Positions 28,411-37,328 of a stretch of DNA of 64,000 nucleotides are shown here, one piece after another. Source of the stretch: Neopusillimonas aromaticivorans (GTDB lineage Bacteria > Pseudomonadota > Gammaproteobacteria > Burkholderiales > Burkholderiaceae_B); NCBI RefSeq assembly GCF_030344915.1, contig NZ_CP128233.1:1860001-1924000 (forward strand), written 5' to 3'. The first letter of the stretch is position 1; every line of letters starts with the position of its first letter. A program made the translations under genes and the position numbers. The notes beneath the pieces were generated by a model. That model was not told the origin of the DNA. It did no database searches and saw only the letters and a list, made by a program, of their open reading frames with translations.

Positions 28411-28433
28411 CGGGTATGTTATAACATAACCCT
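28411..28433. promoter_or_regulatory. Zur operator
   Basis: The core TATGTTATAACATA is a perfect 14-bp palindrome, extended by GGG on the left and CCC on the right. It resembles the proteobacterial Zur consensus built on ATGTTATAATATAACAT. It lies 16 bases before the zur start and 35 before the small ORF that leads znuC, so one site can control both directions. Confidence 0.8.
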
Positions 28434-28467
28434 TCTGTGCTGATGGTTCCTTAAACTAACCCCCATT

Positions 28468-28614
28468 ATGTCTGTTTTATCGCGCATTGTGCGCAAACAC
28501 GGTGCCTGGCAAGGCTCTGCCGTCCTGTTGTCGGCTTTCGACCGGCTGTGGCGCGTGGGGCTGGTTGTGCTTGCGCTGTGGGGGTTGACGGGTTGGGCGT
28601 TGCGGTGGTGGTAA
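28468..28614 (+). CDS. small single-helix membrane ORF leading the znu operon
   Basis: 48 residues: MSVLSRIVRKHGAWQGSAVL, then a charged linker and a hydrophobic helix (VGLVVLALWGLTGWALRWW) ending in three bulky aromatics within the last five residues. Its stop is 4 bases before the znuC ATG and its start is 35 bases past the Zur operator, so it would be cotranscribed with znuCBA. I do not recognise a family. It could be a real zinc-starvation microprotein or simply an open leader; codon use looks like the neighbours but the length gives little power. No clear ribosome-binding site precedes it. Confidence 0.5.
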   Translation: MSVLSRIVRKHGAWQGSAVLLSAFDRLWRVGLVVLALWGLTGWALRWW

Positions 28615-28618
28615 GCCC

Positions 28619-29334
28619 ATGACGGACTCGGCCATTGAACTGGATCAGGTGTCGCTGGGATGGCGTGATCGCATTGCCGTTCGCGATGTGACCGGTGTGT
28701 TTCGCCGGGGGCGCTGACCGCCTTGGTCGGCCCCAACGGGGCGGGCAAATCAACCCTGATCAAGGGCATCATGGGTCAGCTCAGCCCTGTTCGCGGCACG
28801 ATCCGGTTTGCCCACGATATTGTCAATCAGATCGCCTGTTTGCCCCAGGTTGGGGAGCTGGACAAAAGTTTTCCGGTCACGGTTTACGACCTGGTGGCGT
28901 TGGGGGCGTGGCGTCGCACGGGCTGGTGGCGTCGTTTCGGACGCTCCGAGCATGCGCGCGTGCAGCACGCCCTTGAAACCGTTGGCCTGGCTGATTTCGG
29001 GGGCCGCATCATTGGTACGTTGTCGGGAGGGCAATTGCAGCGGGCACTGTTTGCCCGGCTGATGATGCACGATGCCCAGGTCCTGATTCTTGATGAACCG
29101 TTTGCCGCCGTCGATCGTGACACGACCGATGACCTGATGCGTTTGTTGCAGCAGTGGCACAACGAGGGGCGAACCGTCGTTGCGGTATTGCATGATCTTG
29201 ATCTGGTGCGCGAGCAGTTTCCGCAGTCGGTGTTGCTGGGTGGGCAGGTCGTGGCCTGGGGTGACACGACCACCGTGCTGACGTCTGAAAACCTTCATCT
29301 GGCGCGCCATTTGTGCGCAGGGGATTACCTGTGA
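28619..29334 (+). CDS. znuC: zinc ABC transporter ATP-binding protein (one frameshift)
   Basis: ATPase of the high-affinity zinc importer. It starts MTDSAIELDQVSLGWRDRIAV; one G is missing near 28711, and the corrected frame gives FRRGALTALVGPNGAGKSTLIKG with the Walker A motif. The ABC signature LSGGQLQR, Walker B VLILDEPFAAVD and the switch His in VVAVLHDLD follow. About 239 residues. The stop overlaps the GTG start of znuB. Manganese transporters share this fold, but zur and the His-rich ZnuA loop argue for zinc. Confidence 0.92.
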
Positions 29335-30225
29335 ATGCGCTGACCGAGTTGCTGTTTTCCCTTTTGTCGAGTTCGCGTTCATGCGTAAGGCGCTGGCGGG
29401 TTCTGTGTCGGTGGCTTTTGCGGCGGGGCCTCTGGGCGTGTTCTTGATTTTGCGGCGTATCAGCCTGATGGGCGACGCCATGGCGCACGCGATTTTGCCC
29501 GGTGTGGCCGTGGGGTTTCTGGTCGCCGGGCTGTCGCTGTGGGTTATGGCGCTGGGGGTGTGGTTACCGGTTTGCTGGTAGCTTTTCTGGCAGGCTTGGT
29601 CTCCCGGTTTACGCCGCTTCGCGAAGATGCCAGCTTCGCGGCCTTTCATCTGGTGTCGTTGGGGCTGGGGGTCTTGCTGGTGTCGTTGCGTGGCTCAAAC
29701 ATGGACCTGATCCATGTTTTGTTCGGCAGTGTGCTTGGGCTGGACGATGCTGCGCTGCTACTGGTCACCGCGACGGCTACCGTCACCTTGCTGTCATTGG
29801 CCCTCATTTTCCGGGCACTGGTCGCAGAGTGTCTTGACCCCGGTTTTTTGCGTGCCGAGCAGGGCTCCGGTTCGTTGAGCTATCTGGTGTTTTTGTTTTT
29901 GCTGGTCTTGACTCTGGTCGCCGGATTCCAGGTGCTGGGTACGTTGATGGTAGTCGGCATCATGATGCTGCCGGCGGCTGCGGCGCGCTTCTGGGTGCTG
30001 TCGGTAGGGCGGCAGATGGTGTTTGCCGGCCTGAGTGGTGCGCTGGCATCGTATGCAGGGCTGTTGGTGTCGTTCTATGCCAATGTCCCGGCTTCAGCCG
30101 CCATTATCTTGTCGGCAGGGTTGTTTTATTTTTTATCGTTGGGTTTGGGGCCGCAGGGCGGGTTGTTACAGGTCGTCCGGCAAGCCAGGGCACGTCGCGC
30201 TCATATGGCGGCCATTCCCGATTGA
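29331..30225 (+). CDS. znuB: zinc ABC transporter permease (two frameshifts)
   Basis: Integral-membrane subunit of the ABC-3 family, ~298 residues with seven to nine hydrophobic segments. The GTG at 29331 overlaps the znuC stop. Restoring a C near 29358 joins ALTELLFSP to FVEFAFMRKALAGS, and restoring a G near 29557-29561 joins WVMALG to GVVTGLLVAFLAG. The conserved segments SLMGDAMAHAILPGVAVGF and VAGFQVLGTLMVVGIMMLPAA are typical of ZnuB/TroC permeases. It lies between znuC and znuA with 17 bases to the latter. Confidence 0.92.
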
Positions 30226-30242
30226 GTCTTTCAAGGGTTGTC

Positions 30243-31329
30243 ATGTTTCATCATTGCGTAGGTGTTCTGCAGCGTGCAGGCAGGTGGCTTGGTCGTACAG
30301 GGTTGTCCTGTGTAGCTGGTACGGTGCTGGCTTTGGGGTCGTTTCCGGTGTCCGGGCAGCAGAACCTGTTGCCGTCGTGGCCAGTTTTTCGATTCTGGGC
30401 GATATGGTCAAGGTTATTGGCGGCGATCAGGTGACTCTGACGACCTTGATCGGGCCTGGGGGATGCCCATGCCTTTGATCCGGCACCTGCCGACATGCGC
30501 ACCCTGGCTACCGCCAAAGTCCTGGTGACCAATGGGCTCGGGTTTGAGGGCTGGATGCCTCGTCTCGTGAAAGCGTCAGGTTTCAAGGGAAAGCAAATCG
30601 TGGCTTCAGAGGGGTCAAGCTGCGCAACCTGGTGAATGGTCATGACCATCATAGCCATGATCACAAGGTGCCTGCGGGTCATCACGACCATGATCATCAT
30701 GATGATCACAAGAATCACGCGCATGATCATGACAATCACGACAATCACCGCGATCATACGGCCGCTTCAGGCACTCGTGGCGATTCAGCGACGGTGGATC
30801 CACACGCCTGGCAAGACCTGGAAAACGGTGTGATCTATGCCCGTAACATTGCCCGGGGTCTGGCCGAAGCGGATCCGGCCAATGCGGCACAGTATCAGCA
30901 GCGTGCTGACCAGTATGTGGCGTCAATGCGTGAGCTGCATGCTGCAATCGGTCAGGCGTTGCAGGCCATTCCGTCCGGGCGTCGTCGTGTGGTGACGCCT
31001 CATGATGCGTTTGGCTATTTTGATCAAGCTTATGGGGTGACGTTCGTGTCGGCGGCCGGGCTGTCGTCGGATGCCGAGCCGTCCGCCAAAGATATTGCCC
31101 GCCTTGTGCGCGACATTAAAGCCAGTGCCAGCACTGCATTGTTTACCGAAGGTGTGTCAGGCAGCGGCCGGGTGATTGAGCAAGTGGCACGTGAAACGGG
31201 CCTGGAGGTTGGCGGCCCCTTGTTCAGTGACTCCTGGCAGCGCCCGGTCAACCCGCCGACACCTATTTGGGCATGTTCCGCTGGAATGCCGACCAGATCA
31301 TCTCGGCGTTGCAGCAGTCACGCCAGTAA
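30243..31329 (+). CDS. znuA: zinc ABC transporter substrate-binding protein with His-rich loop (four frameshifts)
   Basis: Periplasmic zinc-binding protein, ~364 residues. Signal peptide then VAVVASFSILGDMVKVIGGD, the cluster A-I fold start. Single bases are missing near 30340, 30470, 30613 and 31236. The first metal His is in DAHAFDPAPADM; between it and the second (VDPHAWQDLENG) is a loop of about 45 residues in which His and Asp alternate (30640-30770), the zinc-specific feature of ZnuA. VVTPHDAFGYFDQAYG holds the third His. The end is DTYLGMFRWNADQIISALQQ with the stop at 31329. The four shifts in one gene are the densest in the window. Confidence 0.9.
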
Positions 31330-31356
31330 CGTCTGGCGCAGGCTTGCCCCGACGGG

Positions 31357-32362
31357 TTACGTTGTGTCGCCGCTGTCGGGCCGCTCGCCAGTGGCCGCGT
31401 TGTCGGTCGGGTTGCGTCGATTGGCGCGCGGATGAGCCTTGTCGTACACCTGGGCAAGGTGCTGGAAGTCGAGGCGTGTATAAATCTGGGTGGTTGAAAT
31501 ATTGGCGTGGCCCAGCAGCTCTTGCACGGCCCGAAGGTCTTGTGCCGATTGCAGGACATGGCTGGCAAAGCTGTGGCGCAGGCTGTGAGGGTGCACGTGT
31601 ACCGGCAGCCCCGCTTGTTTTGCCAGTTTTTCAAGTTGCAGCTGCACCACCCGGGGCGAAATGCGTCGGCCGCGCTCGCCCAAAAACAGGGCGGCGGTGT
31701 CTGAGGCCGACAGTGCTGTGCCCGGTCGGGTCAGCCGGCTTCGCTCGTTCAGCCATTGCTCTGTCGCTGCTACGGCTTGCCGGCCCAACGGTGCATGGCG
31801 CATTTTTCCCCCTTGCCGGTGACAATCACTTCGGCGGTATCCAGCGCCAGCCAGCTGGTCGAGGTGTAGTCTGCAGTGCGCGTATAGGTGATGTCCAGAC
31901 TGACGAGTTCTGACAGCCGCAGTCCACAGGAATATAAAATTTCGAACATGGCCTGGTCACGATGGGCGACGGGTGTCGAGGGCGAGGGAAGATTCGGTCG
32001 GTCAAGCAGCACCTGGGTCTGTTCGACAGAAAGTGCCTTGGGCAGGCCGCGCGGGATTTTCGGCGCCCGGATGCCATGTGCCGGGTTGTGGTCCTGTCCG
32101 GTTGTTGTTGCCCACCACTGGAAAAACTGCGCCACGCCGCCAGAGCCCGTGCCAGACTGCGTGGTTTTTGACCTTCCGCGTGCAGCCGGGCTACGGCCTG
32201 GCGCAGCTGGCTGTTTGACAGCGACTCAAGGGTGGCGTCAGGATACAGCCGTTGCAGGTGATCCAGGTCGTGCGTGTACCCCGCCAGCGTATGGTGAGAA
32301 TAGCGACGTTCTGCGGACAGATGCGCCAGCCACCGTCGGATCGGGTCACCGTCAAGGGTCAT
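31357..32362 (-). CDS. xerC: tyrosine recombinase XerC (two frameshifts)
   Basis: Site-specific recombinase that, with XerD, resolves chromosome dimers at dif. The N-terminal SAM-like domain starts at 32362 (RRWLAHLSAERRYSHHTLAGY). Single bases are missing near 32118 and 31806. The catalytic set is visible: Arg in CGLRLSELVSLD, Lys in VTGKGEK, His-x-x-Arg in HPHSLRHSFASH, His in LLGHANISTTQIY and the nucleophile Tyr in that last segment. About 335 residues. It is the last gene of lpxL-lpxL-dapF-DUF484-xerC; DUF484-xerC pairing is common. XerD is less likely given this context. Confidence 0.92.
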
Positions 32363-33028
32363 GGGGCCGGGGGCGCCAGACGGGTCAGGGCCGCTCCGGC
32401 CAGTTCGCCCAGAATCTCCAGGAACGCCGTTCCCATGTCAGGGGTGAACCGTTCGCCGTCGGCAGCACCAAATACCAGTACGCCCAAAAGAGCGCCTGCT
32501 TCAGGGCGGCGTAACGGAACCGCCGCAATGGATTGGATGTCAGGCCCCAGCCATGATGCGACGAGGCTGTCTTTGGCCGGGCCGCAATACGGAGCGCCCA
32601 GCGCTTCAACCCACTGTTTTGTTTCAGTGCTGACATCATCAGTGGTGTGGTCGGGTAAACGGGTATCGATGCCCCAGAGCCGCAGCGTGGTGTCGGGCAG
32701 GCCAAACAGGTCGGCCAGGTGACGGACGATTAGTCCGGGCAGTTTGCCGGCGTCGGGTTCAGCCAGCATCCGGGCGCACCACGCCGTCAGTGTTCGGGTG
32801 ATTTTTTCGTTGCCGGATGCATTGTTGACCAGGCCCGAAAGCTTCCACTCCAGGTCTTTGGCTTTCGCCCGGAGCACCATGATCTGACGCTCGCCCAGCG
32901 AAATGGCGCGCGCCTCATGGGGTGCGGAACGCGAAGGTCAGCGAAAATATCGGCGTGTTCCTGGAAAAAGGAGGGGTTGGTGCGCAAAAAAAGGCAACGT
33001 CTTCGGCGGTAAGGCTGGGCGTTGTCAT
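32359..33028 (-). CDS. DUF484 family protein (two frameshifts)
   Basis: GAF-like protein of ~223 residues found between dapF and xerC in many proteobacteria; role unknown. The start at 33028 reads MTTPSLTAEDVAFF, then a T run near 32986-32992 must be one longer to reach LRTNPSFFQEHADIFADLRVPHP. A C near 32921 is missing before HEARAISLGERQIMVLRAKAKDLE, a short coiled coil. The C-terminal half (32880 to 32359) is intact. The start overlaps the dapF stop and the stop overlaps the xerC start, each by four bases (ATGA). Confidence 0.87.
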
Positions 33029-33917
33029 GAGTGAGTGTCGTCCTTCAGAGGGTAGTTTTGCAGGAGCCTGTCAATATCGATTTGTCCGGTGAATACGGTG
33101 GTTGCCGGGCCGGTCATACGCAGGGCATCGCCATCCCATTCGATGGTCAGATCCCCGCCATGCGTGTGTACCTTCACCGGGCTGTCGAGCAGGCCGCGCC
33201 GGATGCCTGCGACAGCGGCGGCACAGGCGCCCGTGCCGCAGGCGAGTGTTTCACCGGCTCCCCGCTCGTAGACTCGCAGCCGGATGGTATGCCGGTCAAT
33301 GACCTGCATGAAACCGGCATTGACGCGCCGGGCAAAACGGGGTGCGACTCGATGAGGGGGCCGGTTTCGGCTACCGGGGCCGTATCAGTATTATCGACCA
33401 CCTGTACCGCATGCGGGTTGGAAATGGCCACCAGTGAAATATCGGCACTGAGACCATTTTCCAGGCGAAGTGTCCATAGCGTGTCGTGGTGTAACGAGGT
33501 GCTGGTCAAGCCGTTGGTGTCAAAGTGCACATCCCCGGGCTGGAAACGGGTTTGTCCCATGTCGACGCTGACTTCCCCGTTATCGGTTTCCGTCAGGGTA
33601 ATGAGGCCGCTGCAGATTTCAGCGCGCAGCGGGTTGCGTCGTGAAAGTTTCTGGTCGTGTACGAACCGGACAAAGCAACGGGCGCCGTTGCCGCAATGTT
33701 CAACTTCGCTGCCATCGGCATTGAAAATACGATAGCGAAAATCGGCTTCGGGGTGTGACGGGGTTTCGACCAGAAGGATTTGGTCAGCCCCGACGCCGAA
33801 GTGACGGTCGGCCAGGGCGCGTGCCACCGCCGGCGTCAGGTCAATGGGTTGGCGAACGCCGTCAAGTACGACAAAGTCGTTCCCGGCGCCCTGCATTTTG
33901 GTGAAATTCCAGATCAT
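33025..33917 (-). CDS. dapF: diaminopimelate epimerase (one frameshift)
   Basis: PLP-independent epimerase that converts LL- to meso-diaminopimelate for lysine and peptidoglycan. Start 33917: MIWNFTKMQGAGNDFVVLD. The two catalytic cysteines are in VEHCGNGARC and TLACGTGACA. Near 33342 one C is missing; restored, ESHPRFARRVNAGFMQVI joins the two halves. About 298 residues. It lies 10 bases after the upstream acyltransferase stop and overlaps DUF484 by four bases, so the whole run is one operon. Confidence 0.95.
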
Positions 33918-33927
33918 TTTTCTGCGC

Positions 33928-34817
33928 CTAGTAAGGTTTGGGTTCGCCAATAGGGCGAGTCTTGAAGCGGCGGTGTACCCAATAATACTGGGCCGGGTCG
34001 CGCCGGATCCAGTCTTCGAGCAGACGGTTCATGCGCGCGGTAGCGGCCTCTGGGTCGTCGTCACTGGGGAAGTCGGGGATGGGCGGCATCAGTTCGATCT
34101 GGTACTGACCGGTTGTTTCATCCAGCCGGCTGGTGACCGGGATGACCTTGGCCTGCCAGGAGCCCGCGATTTGCGCCGTGCTTGGCAGCGTTGCTGCCTG
34201 AATGCCAAAAACGGCACGAACACCGCGCCTTCCCTGCCGAAGTCCATATCGGGCAGGTAGTACACCGGAATGCCTTTGCGTAACAGACGGATCAAACCAC
34301 GAATACCCTCGTCCCGGCTGACCAGCGAGGTTTCATTGAAGCGCTGTCGGCCTTCGCGCATCAGAGCGTCAATGTCGGGGTCGCTGGAGGGCGTGTAAAA
34401 CGAAGCGAACCTGGGGCAGTCCATGGCGACCCGCGAGCCTGCCGCATCCAGTCCAATGAAATGTGGAGCCAGAATCAGAATTTTTTCGCCGGCCTCCATG
34501 GCGCGTTCAAGGTGTTCGTAACCTTTCAGCTGTACCGTTTGACGCACGCGTTCCGGATCCCCGAACCAGATCAGTCCGCGGTCGATGACTGATTGGGCCA
34601 GCAGGCGGAAATGGCGTTTCAACATGGCTTCGCGCGTGGCATCATCAAGCTCGGGAAAGCACAGTCGCAGGTTGGTGCGAACGATGTGGGCGCGCGACTT
34701 GAGCAGGCGAGGCGCCAGCCACCCCAGAATCCCGCCCCAGCGCAAGCGGGTAGGGGTGGGGCAACGGCCAAAATAAGTAAAAACGGCGCGCAGCAGGCAG
34801 GCTTTGTTGAGTCTCAT
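33928..34817 (-). CDS. lipid A biosynthesis lauroyl/myristoyl acyltransferase (second copy, one frameshift)
   Basis: LpxL/HtrB-family enzyme of the inner membrane that adds a secondary acyl chain to Kdo2-lipid IVA. Start 34817, N-terminal basic helix, then the HX4D-type motif at ILAPHFIGLDAAG and the GIPVYYLPDMDFGREGAVFVPF segment. Near 34206 one T is missing on the coding strand; restored, FFGIQAATLPSTAQIAGSW continues to DPAQYYWVHRRFKTRP and the stop at 33928. About 296 residues. Its start overlaps the stop of the other acyltransferase by four bases; the two share the fold but are clearly diverged. Confidence 0.88.
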
Positions 34818-35680
34818 GATGGGTCAGGTGGGGTTGCGGCAGCAGGTGGTGGCGGGGCCCCGGCCGGCTGCTTGTAACGCTTGTAGCTCCAGAGGTATTG
34901 GGTTGGAAAACGCCGGATCAGGGTTTCCATGGTTTGGTTGATCAGCAGGGCCTGGGCAGCCGGGTCGGCCGGCAGGGGCCCGGGAATGCGTATGTAGTGA
35001 ATACGCCAGCCTTTGCCGCGAGGCAGGCGTTCGCCTGCGGTCATGATGACGGCCACCCCGGTCTGGGCCGCCAGCTTGCCGGCCAGGGTCATGGTGAACG
35101 CATGCCGTCCGAAAAACGGTACCCATACGCCGTCACCTTGAGCGGGCACCTGGTCTGGCAGCATGCCGACAGCCTCGCCCCGTTTCAGTGCGCGCACGAA
35201 TTCCCGCACCCCTTGCAGGGTGGCGGGCACCGCGTTCAGGCCTGAAGTACTGCGCGCGCTCTCGATGACAGGCGCAAGAATGGCTTTGCGTGGTGGCCGG
35301 TACATGACCGTGATCGGCCCGTGCCGGGTCAGGTAGCGAGCGGTGATTTCGAAGCAACCCAGGTGCGGGGTCAGGTAAAGAATGCCTTTGCCTTCGGCCA
35401 GCGCCTGCTCTACGACAGCGTCGTCGTCACTGAAGGTTTTGGCCAGGCTTTCAGTGTTGCGCAGCCAGACTTTTGGCAGCTCCATGATCATGGCGCCGGC
35501 CTGCGCGGCGGCTTGGCCGGGAAATGCCGGGTCGGTGTATCCGGCCTGGCGGGCGTTGGCCTGCAGGCGTTCTCGGTACTTGCCTGGCAAGGCATAAATG
35601 GCGCGCCCGGCCAGACGCCCGACGGCATGAAGCACGGGTAGCGGAACCAAGGCCAGCAAACGGAACAGGAAAAGCAGCAT
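34814..35680 (-). CDS. lipid A biosynthesis lauroyl/myristoyl acyltransferase (first copy)
   Basis: LpxL/LpxM-family membrane enzyme, intact, 288 residues. An N-terminal hydrophobic helix (LLFLFRLLALVPLPVLHAVG) is followed by LYLTPHLGCFEITARYL, the catalytic HX4E motif, and GMLPDQVPAQGDGVWVPFFG. The C-terminus is a Pro/Ala-rich tail. The second acyltransferase overlaps it by four bases, so each secondary acyl chain may be added by one of the pair; which is which cannot be told from sequence. First gene of the operon that runs to xerC; divergent from metK. Confidence 0.9.
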   Translation of the reverse strand: MLLFLFRLLALVPLPVLHAVGRLAGRAIYALPGKYRERLQANARQAGYTDPAFPGQAAAQAGAMIMELPKVWLRNTESLAKTFSDDDAVVEQALAEGKGILYLTPHLGCFEITARYLTRHGPITVMYRPPRKAILAPVIESARSTSGLNAVPATLQGVREFVRALKRGEAVGMLPDQVPAQGDGVWVPFFGRHAFTMTLAGKLAAQTGVAVIMTAGERLPRGKGWRIHYIRIPGPLPADPAAQALLINQTMETLIRRFPTQYLWSYKRYKQPAGAPPPPAAATPPDPS

Positions 35681-35736
35681 GTACGGTATGCAGCGCGACG
35701 TCGGACGCGACAGAGGAACAATTATGTATTTTCGCT

Positions 35737-35742
35737 TAAAAT
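35737..35742 (+). promoter_or_regulatory. -10 box of metK
   Basis: TAAAAT (within TTAAAAT) ends six bases before the first base of the riboswitch-like stem, which would place the transcription start at about 35748. No good -35 hexamer was found. Confidence 0.45.
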
Positions 35743-35747
35743 GGGAA

Positions 35748-35825
35748 GTATCGCTGAGTTAACCGACAACTTGCGGGGCGATACATCGCCGGGGCAGCCC
35801 GGCTTTGAAAAATATTCCGCTAAAG
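35748..35825 (+). ncRNA. SAM-II-like riboswitch upstream of metK
   Basis: GTATCGC (35748-35754) pairs perfectly with GCGATAC (35778-35784). The loop reads TGAGTTAACCGACAACTTGCGG, very close to the SAM-II loop (GAUUUAACCGUAUUGCA in the solved RNA). CTTGCGG (35770-35776) can pair with CCGCTAAAG (35817-35825) to form the H-type pseudoknot, and the SAM-II hallmark GCUAAA is kept at 35819-35824. An extra hairpin GCCGGG/CCCGGC (35788-35803) sits in the third loop. The placement before S-adenosylmethionine synthase fits feedback by SAM. SAM-II is mainly alphaproteobacterial, and I worked from memory of the consensus, so the class call is an inference. Confidence 0.6.
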
Positions 35826-35854
35826 CGTCGCGCCCTGACCAAGGCTTCACAGCA

Positions 35855-35887
35855 ACAGAGGTGCAACGCAATCCGTTCAACCTCTGT
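35855..35887 (+). other. hairpin in the metK 5' leader
   Basis: CAGAGGT and ACCTCTG form a 7-bp stem (35856-35862 with 35880-35886); after a 2x2 internal loop AACG/CGTT adds four pairs around the loop CAATC. No T run follows, so it is not a terminator. It sits between the riboswitch-like element and the start codon. Confidence 0.5.
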
Positions 35888-35921
35888 GCCAGTTTCTGGC
35901 CATCTCTGAAGGATGTGTACT

Positions 35922-37085
35922 GTGTCAAGCAACGATTACCTGTTTACCTCTGAATCGGTTTCCGAAGGCCACCCCGACAAAGTCGCCGACCAGATCTCCG
36001 ACGCCATTCTCGACGCCATTTTCCAGCAAGACCCTCATGCGCGTGTTGCTGCTGAAACGCTGTGCAATACGGGTCTGGTCATTCTGGCGGGTGAAATCAC
36101 CACCACGGCCAACGTTGACTATATCCAGGTTGCACGCGACACCATCAAGCGTATCGGTTACGACAACACCGATTACGGTATCGACTACAAGGGTTGTGCT
36201 GTACTGGTGGCCTATGACAAGCAGTCGCCTGACATTGCACAAGGGGTTGACCGCAGCCCCGAGCAAAACATGGATCAAGGCGCTGGCGACCAGGGCCTGA
36301 TGTTCGGTTATGCCTGCGACGAAACCCCCGACCTGATGCCTGCGCCCATCTGGTACGCGCATCGTCTTATGCAGCGTCAAAGCGAACAGCGCAAAGACGG
36401 TCGTTTGCCCTGGTTGCGTCCCGACGCCAAGTCTCAGGTCACCTTCCGCTATGTCAATGGCAAGCCGGTCGAGGTCGACACTGTCGTGCTTTCCACGCAG
36501 CATGCCCCGGAAATCTCGCAAGCCGACATTCGTGAAGCGGTTATCGACCAGATCATCAAGCCCTGCTTCCCCGAAGGCCTGCTCACCGATAAAACCCGTT
36601 TCCTGATCAACCCTACCGGTATTTTCGTTATCGGTGGTCCGCAGGGCGACTGCGGCCTGACCGGTCGCAAGATCATTGTCGATACCTATGGCGGCGCTTG
36701 CCCCCACGGCGGTGGCGCATTCTCGGGTAAAGACCCGTCCAAGGTTGACCGTTCGGCAGCCTATGCCGCGCGTTATGTGGCCAAAAACATTGTTGCGGCC
36801 GGTCTGGCCCGCCAGTGTCAGGTGCAGATCAGTTATGCCATTGGTGTGGCCGAACCCATCAATATCACGGTCAATACCAACGGTACCGGTGTCATCGAAG
36901 ACGACAAAATCGCCTTGCTGGTACGCGAGCATTTTGACCTGCGCCCGCGTGGCATCACCAACATGCTTGACCTGTTGCGCCCCATTTACACAAAAACAGC
37001 CGCCTATGGCCACTTTGGCCGTGCCGAACCCGAGTTCACCTGGGAAGCCACCGACAAAGTCGAGTTGCTCAAAAAAGGTCTGTAA
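35922..37085 (+). CDS. metK: S-adenosylmethionine synthase
   Basis: Makes SAM from methionine and ATP. Intact, 387 residues. It begins SSNDYLFTSESVSEGHPDKVADQ, and includes GAGDQGLMFGYAC and the phosphate loop GGGAFSGKDPSKVDRSAAY. Two starts are possible: an ATG at 35913 (MCTVSSND) and a GTG at 35922. GAAGG at 35908-35912 abuts the ATG but is nine bases from the GTG, and family proteins start about there, so GTG is chosen. The stop overlaps the ATG of the DUF1289 gene. Expression is probably set by the SAM-II-like leader. Confidence 0.96.
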   Translation: MSSNDYLFTSESVSEGHPDKVADQISDAILDAIFQQDPHARVAAETLCNTGLVILAGEITTTANVDYIQVARDTIKRIGYDNTDYGIDYKGCAVLVAYDKQSPDIAQGVDRSPEQNMDQGAGDQGLMFGYACDETPDLMPAPIWYAHRLMQRQSEQRKDGRLPWLRPDAKSQVTFRYVNGKPVEVDTVVLSTQHAPEISQADIREAVIDQIIKPCFPEGLLTDKTRFLINPTGIFVIGGPQGDCGLTGRKIIVDTYGGACPHGGGAFSGKDPSKVDRSAAYAARYVAKNIVAAGLARQCQVQISYAIGVAEPINITVNTNGTGVIEDDKIALLVREHFDLRPRGITNMLDLLRPIYTKTAAYGHFGRAEPEFTWEATDKVELLKKGL

Positions 37086-37300
37086 TGTCATCTGGCCGCA
37101 ACCCCGACGACAATCACAGCCTGTTGCCCACCGACTCGCCCTGCGTGGCGGTGTGCTCAACGCTTTACGACGACATCTGTCGTGGTTGTGGCCGTACCGC
37201 CATGGAAGTGGCGAATTGGGTTTTCTTCTCTGAAGACGAAAAGCGCGCCGTCTGGGCGCGCATCAAAAGCCAGGGCTACCCGCGTCGTCAGGGTGGTTAA
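37085..37300 (+). CDS. DUF1289 family small cysteine-rich protein
   Basis: 71 residues with the family's four-cysteine pattern CVAVC...CRGCGRT, then VANWVFFSEDEKRAVWARI. The cysteines may hold a metal, but no function is established for the family. The ATG shares its first base with the metK stop (TAATG), so translation is coupled to metK, an arrangement that would put this protein under the same SAM-responsive leader. Intact. Confidence 0.85.
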   Translation: MSSGRNPDDNHSLLPTDSPCVAVCSTLYDDICRGCGRTAMEVANWVFFSEDEKRAVWARIKSQGYPRRQGG

Positions 37301-37315
37301 GGGCCGCTTTTACGC

Positions 37316-37321
37316 TACAAT
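37316..37321 (+). promoter_or_regulatory. -10 box of ahcY
   Basis: TACAAT, seven bases before the first base of the SAH riboswitch P1 stem, so the riboswitch would be at the very 5' end of the transcript. The -35 is not convincing. Confidence 0.5.
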
Positions 37322-37328
37322 GGCATCT

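Noticed and set aside
30251..30757. A Met/Val/Ile-rich open frame on the minus strand over znuA
   Set aside because: It is the reverse reading of the His/Asp codon repeats (CAT, GAT become ATG, ATC), so the composition is an artefact of znuA's metal loop.
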